Under the pieces are notes generated by a model. It ran no database searches. It was not told the DNA's origin and saw only the letters and a list, made by a program, of their open reading frames with translations. The position numbers were made by a program, and so were the translations under genes. Below, piece by piece: positions 6,519 to 13,970 of a stretch of DNA of 37,785 nucleotides (position 1 is its first letter; every line of letters begins with the position of its first letter). The stretch covers positions 1 to 37,785 of the forward strand of contig BDSY01000039.1 in the NCBI GenBank assembly GCA_002897895.1, read 5' to 3'. This stretch comes from a bacterium BMS3Abin06. GTDB lineage: Bacteria > Nitrospirota > Thermodesulfovibrionia > UBA6902.

Positions 6519-8579
6519 CTACTCTGTCAGCGGCAAATATAAAAAGAAATCAGTTCCCCTGCCCTCCCGGCTGACAACTTTCAATTTGCCTGAATGAGCT
6601 TCAACAATACTCTTGCATTGATAAAGGCCTATTCCAAGTCCTTTTTTCTTGGTTGTCTGAAATGGTTTAAAAAGCCGCTTTTCAATAAATTCACCTGTCA
6701 TCCCGCAGCCGTTATCGCTTACCTTTACATATCCCATATTCTCTTCCGTGCCGACCTCAATTTTGATATCACCCTGATTATTTGTTGCATCAAGTGCGTT
6801 TATAATAAGGTTGACAATAACCTTTGTTATCTCTTCCCTGTCAAATCCGGTTTTCACAGGTTCCGTTTCCTTATAGGACAACCCTCTCTCTCCATTCAGG
6901 TTTAACTGCCGGATAACCATCCTGACATAATGTCCCAGATCAGAATACTCAAGGTCGAGACTCGTCTTTTTTGGAAGATTCCCGAGTTTTCCAATGATAT
7001 TTTTAATCTTTTCAGAGGTATTTGAAATAGCCTTTATAGCGTCTCTCTGAAAATCAGGATTATCAATATGTTCCTCAGCATTCTGAACAATGAGTGAGAG
7101 CATGGATGTTGTATTTTTAAGGTCATGTATAATAAATGAAGATAACCTGCCCACTGCCTCCATCTCCTTTGCCTCTGTCAATTCCTCGGACAGTTCGGCA
7201 TTCAAAATAGCCGCTGTCGCCTGCCTGGCAAGGGTCTTAAGCAGGTCATAATCCTCATAATTATATTCATTACCGGCAATCCCCTCCCCCAGAATTATGA
7301 AACCTGTCAATTCGTCTACATTCAGCAAAGGTACTATGAGGGAAGCCTTGGTCTTTTCAAAAAATTCAGCATTATTCGCGACAATTTCCCTGCTGTCAAC
7401 ATCGTGAATATTGAGTATCCATTTCTTATCCCTGATAAACTTCATCAGGTCTTCCCCCGCTTTTTCATTAACCGCAGCAGTGTCTGATGCCCTGGCGCAA
7501 AAATATTCTCCATTGTCCTTTTCTTTCAACCATATTGCCGTTGTCCTGACACCCATGGCATCTTTAAATCCTTCTGCTATTGAAGCAAGGAGTTCATCAA
7601 AAGAGTGTTTTAAGGAAATTCTTTGTGTAAATTTCAGCCACTCCTCCCTGTAATCGTATTTCTCCCTGTAAAAATTTTTATTTATAAAGACGATAGCCCT
7701 TCTCCGCAACTGCTCGGAAAAGATAATGGTAAGCACTAAAATCGCACCGATAAATCCAAGAAAAGCTGTAATATTTTTTCCTGCCGTTGGACCAACGTAG
7801 CGCATTCCTTCACCTATTACAGCAAGCCCCAGAAGATATACTCCTACAATAATCAGACTGAGCGACTTGTAAAGAATCTTTCTTGATACAACTACTTCAA
7901 CATCCATGACCTTATGCCTTAACAGGGAATAACCGATAAGCAGAATTGAAATTAAAATCACCCCGGTTCTTACCGGCAGAAGATTCATGTTCAGTGAACG
8001 GTAAAGCAGTGCATGGCTGTAATAAAAAATATTTATCGAGAGGATCCCCCCTGCGCCGAACAGGATATATTTAATGTTCCACCTGTTTGTTCCCGAGGAG
8101 CTTCTCAAGGTTGCTTCAAGATTTATGATTGATGCTATTGAATAAAGAAGGAGAAAAAGATTGAATATATAACCTGCATTTTCGAGGAAAAGAACTCTTT
8201 CACTCCCGAATTCAGGAGAATAAAAAAAATCCTTCGCAGGAACTGTTATAAAAAAAACAATAAACAGAGGTGACAAATAAATAAGAAGCCTGGAGAATTT
8301 GCTTACAGCAGCCCAATAGTTTGTTCTTGCAAAACTCAGGGCAAATAACAGCCAGGAAGAAACCATAATCGCCTCGCTGGCAAATACAACACTCTTCCAC
8401 CCGATTACTGATTCAGGCCTGAATATACTCATCGAATCGCCCAATACCACGCATGCCGTGGAGAGGAGGCTTATGGAGAATGAAACATTGGGAAGACTCC
8501 GGTATCTTCTGAAAATAACTGCAAAAGCTATCAGGACTGCGATTATTACTGTGATTATGGAAATCATTAACATTATCAT
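6519..8579 (-). CDS. prsK: PEP-CTERM system sensor histidine kinase PrsK
   Basis: This 686-residue membrane kinase begins with about eight hydrophobic segments (roughly residues 5-290), as in PrsK. A GAF-like domain follows (about 325-460), then the kinase core. The phospho-acceptor is H485 in FIIHDLKN, the N box is VNLIINALDA (589-598) and the ATP lid motifs are DNGCGM (622-627) and GLGIGL (647-652). All catalytic motifs are intact. The family partners with PrsR in exosortase/PEP-CTERM organisms and controls exopolysaccharide and PEP-CTERM protein genes. Here prsR is three genes downstream. Only 34 bases separate prsK from the AI-2E family gene upstream, so they may be cotranscribed. Several ATGs cluster at the start (M1, M3, M5) with no clear ribosome binding site, so the exact start is uncertain by a few codons. 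Confidence 0.93.
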   Translation of the reverse strand: MIMLMISIITVIIAVLIAFAVIFRRYRSLPNVSFSISLLSTACVVLGDSMSIFRPESVIGWKSVVFASEAIMVSSWLLFALSFARTNYWAAVSKFSRLLIYLSPLFIVFFITVPAKDFFYSPEFGSERVLFLENAGYIFNLFLLLYSIASIINLEATLRSSSGTNRWNIKYILFGAGGILSINIFYYSHALLYRSLNMNLLPVRTGVILISILLIGYSLLRHKVMDVEVVVSRKILYKSLSLIIVGVYLLGLAVIGEGMRYVGPTAGKNITAFLGFIGAILVLTIIFSEQLRRRAIVFINKNFYREKYDYREEWLKFTQRISLKHSFDELLASIAEGFKDAMGVRTTAIWLKEKDNGEYFCARASDTAAVNEKAGEDLMKFIRDKKWILNIHDVDSREIVANNAEFFEKTKASLIVPLLNVDELTGFIILGEGIAGNEYNYEDYDLLKTLARQATAAILNAELSEELTEAKEMEAVGRLSSFIIHDLKNTTSMLSLIVQNAEEHIDNPDFQRDAIKAISNTSEKIKNIIGKLGNLPKKTSLDLEYSDLGHYVRMVIRQLNLNGERGLSYKETEPVKTGFDREEITKVIVNLIINALDATNNQGDIKIEVGTEENMGYVKVSDNGCGMTGEFIEKRLFKPFQTTKKKGLGIGLYQCKSIVEAHSGKLKVVSREGRGTDFFLYLPLTE

Positions 8580-8613
8580 ATATATATTCTAATATTCTAA
8601 CAAAAAGACTTTT

Positions 8614-9675
8614 TCAGGACTGCACCGCCTCCACAGGTTCCGGCTCTTCGAACCTGTAGATTTCGAGTAAGGAGAGACAGAGGGCGGTGATTAACGGCCC
8701 GAGAATAAATCCCAGAAAACCCAGAAAGTTTATACCGCCGAGAACACTGAAGAACACCAGAAGGGTATGCAGCCTGGTCCTGCCGCCGATTACGAGAGGT
8801 TTAATTATATTGTCGACACTGCTGATTATTAAAACGCCGTACAGAAGAAGCCCTATGCCTTTTGCATAACTGCCCGACAATAACAGGATTAGCCCGGCTG
8901 TCACCCAGATGGTGGCGCATCCGAAAAGCGGCACTAAGGAAAATATCGCCATTGCAGTCCCCCAGAATACGGGAGAAGGCAATCCAAAAGCAAAAAAGGC
9001 AATTCCCCCGAGTGTGCCCTGCGCTACTCCTACTGCCAGGCCTCCATAAATTGCAGCTATCACCAGCTCCCTGACACGCTGTTCAAGCCTGTCTTTTTGT
9101 TTCTCCGAAAAAGGCAGCAGCTTTTTTATGAAGTTCGCAAGTGTATTGCCGTCTTTCAAAAAATAAAACGTTGTTATACACATGATGATAAAATTTATTA
9201 TGAGAAGAAGCGCATTCTTAAAAACAGCCGATATATTTTCCGCAATAGACCTCCCGACTGATTTCAGGGTATTGACAGCGCTTTGCTGAAGATCAAATTC
9301 CTCGAAGAGCCTGTAAGAAGTTATCTTGTCGAATATGCCTTCGATTCGCGGGTGCGCCTGAATCTTTGCAATTGTCTCAAAGCCCTTATTTTCAATCGTG
9401 CTGTATACGTCTGTTATTTCACCGACAAGGGAGCCGGCAATATAGGAAAACGGGCCTATCAGAATAATTAGGATGATTAAAAGGGTAATCAGAGAAGCCG
9501 CCCACGGTCGTTTTATGAACTTAAGAAACAACCTGTACAAAGGATAAAATGTGATACTCAGGACCATGGCCCATGCAATTGTTATGAGAAACGGGCTTAA
9601 TATCCTGTAAAACAGATAAAAGAGGATGAGGATTATTGCCAGAGAAAATGTCTTGTATAACCATTCCGTTTTCAT
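8614..9675 (-). CDS. AI-2E family (UPF0118/TqsA-type) membrane protein
   Basis: This 353-residue protein has the layout of the AI-2E/UPF0118 family: a hydrophobic N-terminal pair, a soluble periplasm-like middle (about 80-140), and several C-terminal membrane segments. The family signature is visible as GGLAVGVAQGTLGGIAFFAF and VDNIIKPLVIGG, followed by LLVFFSVLGGINFLGFLGF. Members have been linked to autoinducer export and to Na+/H+ antiport, and the substrate here is unknown. The ATG at 9675 has a weak GGAAG upstream. It sits between the amidohydrolase gene (58 bp upstream) and prsK (34 bp downstream), all on the same strand. Confidence 0.88.
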   Translation of the reverse strand: MKTEWLYKTFSLAIILILFYLFYRILSPFLITIAWAMVLSITFYPLYRLFLKFIKRPWAASLITLLIILIILIGPFSYIAGSLVGEITDVYSTIENKGFETIAKIQAHPRIEGIFDKITSYRLFEEFDLQQSAVNTLKSVGRSIAENISAVFKNALLLIINFIIMCITTFYFLKDGNTLANFIKKLLPFSEKQKDRLEQRVRELVIAAIYGGLAVGVAQGTLGGIAFFAFGLPSPVFWGTAMAIFSLVPLFGCATIWVTAGLILLLSGSYAKGIGLLLYGVLIISSVDNIIKPLVIGGRTRLHTLLVFFSVLGGINFLGFLGFILGPLITALCLSLLEIYRFEEPEPVEAVQS

Positions 9676-9733
9676 GTCTGTTTAAATCTTCCGAATATTT
9701 TAGCAGTATTGCAATTATTTTATTGTAACTGCT

Positions 9734-11311
9734 TTATTTAAGTATCCTTCCAGGCAAAGCCCCGGTTATCCCGCCGTCAAGGAGCACAGGTATGCCGTTG
9801 ATAAATACATGATAAATACCCTCCGGCTTTTGAAACGGATTACTGAAATCAGCAGCGCCGTTCACTTTTTCAGGATCAAACACCGTGATATCGGCAAAAA
9901 AACCCTTTTTTATAATCCCCCTGTTATTGATCCGGAAAATCTTTGCAGGCAAACCGGTCATTTTATAAATCGCCTCGCTGAGCAGTATAATCCCCTGCTC
10001 TCTCACATATCGACCGAGCACTCTCGGGAAGGCGCCGAATCCTCTCGGATGCGGCATTCCTTTTGCAGTGATTCCATCAAAACTCCTTGCAGCGCTGTCT
10101 GTGCCTATCACGGTATACGGACGTTTCAGAATTGATTTCAGGTTCTCTTCATTCATCAGGAAAAATATGGCCCCGACATCCAGATTCTCTTCTATCAGCA
10201 GATCAAAAAGAGATGTTAACGAAGTTTTATTCAGAGACTTGCTTATATCCGAAATACTCTTCCCCTGCATCCATTTATTTCTGCCCTGACCCGCAGATGA
10301 TATTATTATATTATCCCAGCATGATGCCTTGGGGTAGTCTTTAAGAATATCATCTGCAAGTCTCTCCCTCTGAGTCTTCAATCTTGCAATTTCTTTTTTA
10401 TACCCTCCCTCAAATGCCCATGAAGGTAAAATTATATCAAGGTCAGTGCTCGAAGCCGTATATGGATACCTGTCACAGGTTATTGATAAACCTTCTCCAT
10501 GTGCCTGTTCGATCCTGTCGAACACACTCCTGAGTTTTTTCCAGTTCTTTTCACCGCTCGTCTTTAAATGAGATATATGGGCATGTATTTTCGACTCCCT
10601 TGCTATCTCAATGACCTCATCCACAGACTCTAATAAATTATCACCTTCACTTCTCATATGTGTTGCATAAATACCATTATGCCTTGCTGCTTCCCGTGCA
10701 AGGTCAATAATCTCGGAGGTTTCGGAATAAACTCCCGGAGGATAGACAAGTCCTGTGGAAATACCTTTTGCGCCTTCACTCATGGCAGTTCCAAGAAGTC
10801 CGGTTATTTTTTCCATGTCGGTTTTTGAGAGGGGTTTGTCCGCATATCCGGCAACAGACGCCCTAAGATTGCCATGGCCTGCAAGAGTAATAAAATTCGG
10901 GGCAAATTTTCTTTTTTCCAGGAGCCTGAAGTATTCTGAAAAAGTGCGCCACCTCTCTTTTATATCCATTTCATCAAGTTCGTGCTCTCTCTGTTCAAGG
11001 GCAGGACCGAATAGCGGGGCAGCAGACAGACCGCAGTTGCCGTTTATTTCAGTTGTTATGCCCTGGGATATTTTCCCTTGCGCCCTGCCATCTGCAAGTA
11101 ATAAAAATTCGGAATGCGCATGAACGTCTATAAAACCGGGACAAACAACGAGTCCATTGAGATTGATAGTTTTATTGGCCCGGGCATGAGAAAAATTGCC
11201 GATTTCCTTTATGCAATCGCCCTCAATAGCTATATCCGCCTTCTTCGGCAATGTATCATCTGCACTGCCATCAATAACGAATCCGTCTTTAAGTAAATAA
11301 TCAATGCTCAA
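9734..11311 (-). CDS. D-aminoacylase/N-acyl-D-amino-acid deacylase family amidohydrolase
   Basis: This 525-residue protein is a member of the D-aminoacylase branch of the amidohydrolase superfamily, which hydrolyses N-acyl-D-amino acids. Metal ligands are visible: H64 and H66 in DVHAHSE, C93 in NGNCG (the bridging cysteine typical of D-aminoacylases), histidines in THMRSEGDN and HISHLKTSG, and D in IGTDSAAR. The signature STGLVYPPG is present. The length is slightly above the usual 480-500. The start is TTG at 11311, supported by GGAGA seven to eight bases upstream, and it overlaps the 3' end of the EcfT gene by 11 bases. Next to a cell-wall amidase, a role in recycling D-amino-acid-containing wall fragments is possible (inference). 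Dihydroorotase-like or dipeptidase specificities cannot be excluded. Confidence 0.88.
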   Translation of the reverse strand: MSIDYLLKDGFVIDGSADDTLPKKADIAIEGDCIKEIGNFSHARANKTINLNGLVVCPGFIDVHAHSEFLLLADGRAQGKISQGITTEINGNCGLSAAPLFGPALEQREHELDEMDIKERWRTFSEYFRLLEKRKFAPNFITLAGHGNLRASVAGYADKPLSKTDMEKITGLLGTAMSEGAKGISTGLVYPPGVYSETSEIIDLAREAARHNGIYATHMRSEGDNLLESVDEVIEIARESKIHAHISHLKTSGEKNWKKLRSVFDRIEQAHGEGLSITCDRYPYTASSTDLDIILPSWAFEGGYKKEIARLKTQRERLADDILKDYPKASCWDNIIISSAGQGRNKWMQGKSISDISKSLNKTSLTSLFDLLIEENLDVGAIFFLMNEENLKSILKRPYTVIGTDSAARSFDGITAKGMPHPRGFGAFPRVLGRYVREQGIILLSEAIYKMTGLPAKIFRINNRGIIKKGFFADITVFDPEKVNGAADFSNPFQKPEGIYHVFINGIPVLLDGGITGALPGRILK

Positions 11312-11915
11312 AATCTTTCTCCGTGTCCGACATCTCCCTTGCCTTTTTCAGGCTCCTCTCAAAAAGCGGGGTTAATAGTGAAACAGACAGCCTGATCTTG
11401 CCGGCCAGGCTCGTGCCTTCGGAATTCTTGACATCTTTGTACAATTCCAGGGCCTCATTGTAAACAATCGGGAGCAGCCGCAGAGTAAGCGACATGGTAA
11501 ATATAAGCTCTTTGACAAAGCCTGTTTTTCCAAGCGGCCCCAGGAGCTCACTCATTCCGTTTACCAGGTCCTCTGCCTTAGTTGTTGAAGTCAGCACCTT
11601 TGCCCCGAGGATGAGAATAAACAACTTCAGGGTCAGAAGGCTCCCGCGGCGGAGGCCTTCATCAGTAATAGAAAGACCGGAAATTTCGTAAAGGACATTG
11701 CCTGTTTGAAACAACACATTACTTATAAAAGTGAATGTCAGGAAGAGTATTATGGGGATTAAACCGCGTTTAAGCGTTGAGAAAGGAAGCCTTATTGCAA
11801 AAAATATAACAAAACCGAGTGAAAGGAGACTGACACTGAAAGAGTGTGAAACGAATACTGTTGTGGCTAATAATACATAGAGGAGTATTTTAGCCTTGGG
11901 GCTGAATATTTTCAC
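11301..11915 (-). CDS. EcfT/CbiQ-family ECF transporter transmembrane protein
   Basis: This 204-residue membrane protein has four to five hydrophobic segments in its first 110 residues, followed by a cytoplasmic helical region. It fits the T-component of energy-coupling factor importers, which links the ATPases to a substrate-binding S-protein. The family region around the second coupling helix is seen as SLTLRLLPIVYNEALELYKDVKNSEG. No ECF ATPase or S-component is encoded nearby, so partners must lie elsewhere or the protein has another role. The start appears to be GTG at 11915 without a strong ribosome binding site. The 3' end overlaps the amidohydrolase gene by 11 bases. Confidence 0.78.
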   Translation of the reverse strand: MKIFSPKAKILLYVLLATTVFVSHSFSVSLLSLGFVIFFAIRLPFSTLKRGLIPIILFLTFTFISNVLFQTGNVLYEISGLSITDEGLRRGSLLTLKLFILILGAKVLTSTTKAEDLVNGMSELLGPLGKTGFVKELIFTMSLTLRLLPIVYNEALELYKDVKNSEGTSLAGKIRLSVSLLTPLFERSLKKAREMSDTEKDFEH

Positions 11916-11942
11916 TGTTTTTATTTAGACTGTCGGGGGAAA

Positions 11943-11977
11943 AACCGTTCACAGTTATCAGTTCACGGTTCACGGTT
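11943..11977. repeat. 35-bp dispersed repeat, copy between EcfT and amidase genes
   Basis: The sequence starts AACCGTTCACAGTTATCAG and ends CACGGTTCACGGTT. It is repeated at 13451-13485 with one substitution and in part at 297-317. It begins with AACCGT and ends with ACGGTT, so it can fold back on itself. The two long copies lie on either side of the amidase gene in the same orientation. Confidence 0.8.
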
Positions 11978-12002
11978 TTTAAATACGTAATACTTCTGAT
12001 CT

Positions 12003-13175
12003 TCATCCCCCGAAAACATTATTTCCGGCAGGCTGCACGATAAGGGTTGATTGCCTGATATAGTCGTTAACTCCCCTGGCTATTGCCTCTGCTATCCTGT
12101 TTTTATAGCTGTTTCTTGAAAGCCTCTTCTCTTCTTCCCGGTTGCTGATAAAAGAAATCTCAACAAGAACAGACGGCATTTCAGCGCCCACAAGGACATA
12201 AAACAACGCATATTTAACCCCGAGGTTTTCTATTTTAGAATAGTCTTTTTTAAGAGAATTAACCATGGCATTCTGCACACTGTGGGCCAGTCTCAATGAC
12301 TCCTCTCTCTTACTGTTTCTTGCAAGGTCCTGAAGGATCATCTGTAGCCCGTTCTGGATTTTCTGCATTTTCTTGACTGAGATCCTGTTTTCCCTTGCAG
12401 CAACCTTCAAGGCTTCCCTGTTATTTGTCCAGTTAAGAAAATACGTCTCTATACCCCTTGTATTTCTTTTTTTGCTTGCATTGGTATGAACGGAAATAAA
12501 GAGATCGGCCTTTCTGGAATTTGCTATTTCCGTTCTCTCGTTAAGAGGCACAAACACATCCCTGGTCCGCGTATATACAATTTTCACTCCATGTCTCGCT
12601 TTAAGTATTTTCCCGAGTCTCTTTGCAACATACAAGGTGATATCTTTCTCACGAAGTCCTCTCTTGCCGATTGCTCCCGGGTCTTTCCCCCCGTGCCCTG
12701 CATCGATAACAACCGTCCTGATTTTATAGGGATTTTTCTCTGTGAAAATTTTCTTTTTTTTCCGGGCCGTCTCAGCAGGTTTATTACTGCTTTGCACATA
12801 AACATCGATTACCAGCCTGTATGGCTTTTCGAGCATAAATGCATAAAAATTTTTAAATCTCTTAATGTCGAATACTACCCTTACCGTATCTTTTTTAAAT
12901 TGTGCCATACGTACGGTTTTCAAAATACCGTCATCTATGGTCAGAGAGGACTTTGTTTTTTTAGATAGGGAACAGTTTTTAAGGTCAAAATAAAGGCGGT
13001 CGGGGTTGGAGATGCGGTTCTGGGTAAAATCTACCGGGCCGTCTATGTCAAGAACAACTCTTGTATGGTTTTTGTATGTTGCGTAACGAAGTCCCCGGAC
13101 AGAGGTTTTTTTCGCTGCATCACTGTAGCCCAGGAAAAAAACAATCAGCAAAGGCACTATAAAAGCCTTTTTCAT
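12003..13175 (-). CDS. N-acetylmuramoyl-L-alanine amidase (AMIN + Amidase_3, AmiC-like)
   Basis: This 390-residue protein cleaves the bond between muramic acid and the stem peptide in peptidoglycan. The first 20 residues (MKKAFIVPLLIVFFLGYSDA) form a signal peptide, so it acts in the periplasm. An AMIN domain follows (about 25-130: VRGLRYATYKNHTRVVLDI, RLVIDVY), then a linker and the zinc-dependent Amidase_3 domain (about 150-375). Zinc ligands are visible in VVIDAGHGGKDPGAIG and SVHTNAS, and the catalytic glutamates are in GLREKDIT and SVLVEISF. The length matches the AmiC/AmiA type. The ATG at 13175 follows an AT-rich leader with TTGACA about 30 bases upstream, a possible -35. The same 35-bp repeat flanks the gene on both sides. 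Confidence 0.93.
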   Translation of the reverse strand: MKKAFIVPLLIVFFLGYSDAAKKTSVRGLRYATYKNHTRVVLDIDGPVDFTQNRISNPDRLYFDLKNCSLSKKTKSSLTIDDGILKTVRMAQFKKDTVRVVFDIKRFKNFYAFMLEKPYRLVIDVYVQSSNKPAETARKKKKIFTEKNPYKIRTVVIDAGHGGKDPGAIGKRGLREKDITLYVAKRLGKILKARHGVKIVYTRTRDVFVPLNERTEIANSRKADLFISVHTNASKKRNTRGIETYFLNWTNNREALKVAARENRISVKKMQKIQNGLQMILQDLARNSKREESLRLAHSVQNAMVNSLKKDYSKIENLGVKYALFYVLVGAEMPSVLVEISFISNREEEKRLSRNSYKNRIAEAIARGVNDYIRQSTLIVQPAGNNVFGG

Positions 13176-13600
13176 GTATTATTTTTAAAATAAAAAGAGT
13201 TGAAATGTCAATGTTTATTTGCTTAAAAGGCTGATTAACGTATAGAGATAATAAAGAGGATTTTATGGATTACTGTTTACGTCACTTCAAAAATCTGCTT
13301 CATCCCAGAATACTATTATGGATAAACCAGTGTTCATTAATATCTGTTTTGAAATAGTTCAATTTAAAATGGTTTATGATTTATGCTAACGGCTTGATTT
13401 TATTCTATCTGTTTTATTAAGTCAACAAAAATTTGTAACTGAATGCTTACAACCGTTCACAGTTATCAGTTTACGGTTCACGGTTTATATAATACATGAA
13501 ACATTATTTAATATATGTCAGGCATCTCGGCCTCACACATCTTGCCTGTTTCTTTAACTGGCGGATCATTCTGAAATGAAAGGGGCAAGCCGATAACTTA
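13176..13600. other. Intergenic region upstream of the amidase gene
   Basis: About 425 AT-rich bases contain no gene I can support. On the minus strand TTGACA, 17 bases, then TTAAAA just ahead of the amidase is a weak promoter candidate. The 35-bp repeat at 13451-13485 is the only repeated element. No terminator was found for the small gene ending at 13601. Confidence 0.5.
13451..13485. repeat. 35-bp dispersed repeat, copy upstream of the amidase gene
   Basis: This is identical to 11943-11977 except for one C-to-T change in the second half. It has the same orientation and is not part of any reading frame I support. Confidence 0.8.
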
Positions 13601-13789
13601 TCAGGATTGCTCCATTAACCAGCTTGCTTCATACCCCACATCCACATCACCGGGAATTTGCTGACAAAGTTGCGGGTATGTTTCAACCAATTCCTGTATG
13701 AGCTTCTCCCTTTCCTCAACGGAAAGCCCTGTAAAAAAAGGGGACTCATCAAGTATTTTGGAGAGAGAACTCCATTTCGTGTAAAACAT
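13601..13789 (-). CDS. Unknown 62-residue protein
   Basis: I do not recognise this protein. The start is taken as the ATG at 13789 because GGGAGG lies six bases upstream. A longer frame begins at 13819 but lacks such a site. The protein (MFYTKWSSLSKILDESPFF...) is acidic, with a helical stretch GLSVEEREKLIQELVETYP, no membrane segment and a single cysteine. It ends VGYEASWLMEQS. The gene lies directly downstream of the PilZ-type sigma-54 activator on the same strand, about 180 bases away. A sigma-54-like element (13815-13830) and an inverted repeat (13893-13933) lie in that gap, which suggests that the activator controls it (inference). Confidence 0.6.
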   Translation of the reverse strand: MFYTKWSSLSKILDESPFFTGLSVEEREKLIQELVETYPQLCQQIPGDVDVGYEASWLMEQS

Positions 13790-13814
13790 ATAAACCTCCC
13801 AATCAATCATAATA

Positions 13815-13830
13815 AGCAAATATTGTGCTC
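13815..13830 (-). promoter_or_regulatory. Candidate sigma-54 (-24/-12) promoter for the 62-residue gene
   Basis: The minus strand reads GAGCACAATATTTGCT, which matches the consensus TGGCACG-N4-TTGCW at GCAC and TTGCT with the correct spacing. The weak point is AG where the consensus has the near-invariant GG. Transcription would start about 12 bases downstream, leaving a short leader with GGGAGG before the ATG at 13789. Confidence 0.4.
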
Positions 13831-13892
13831 AAATTCAGTTTTCTGATTTTTCAGGAAGTTATAAATTTCAGATCAATGATCATAGTGTCATT

Positions 13893-13933
13893 AGTGTAAA
13901 ATAATTTGACACCGGCGGGTAAAACTTTACACT
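13893..13933. promoter_or_regulatory. Inverted repeat AGTGTAAA...TTTACACT, possible activator site
   Basis: AGTGTAAA (13893-13900) and TTTACACT (13926-13933) form an 8-bp perfect inverted repeat with a 25-bp centre. It lies about 70-110 bases upstream of the candidate sigma-54 promoter, the usual range for an enhancer-binding protein. Similar TTTTACACAT and TTTTACATA runs occur at about 15532-15550, upstream of the PilZ-type activator gene itself. Confidence 0.4.
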
Positions 13934-13970
13934 TATGATACGCCTTACAAATGCAGAGAATATGAATTGG

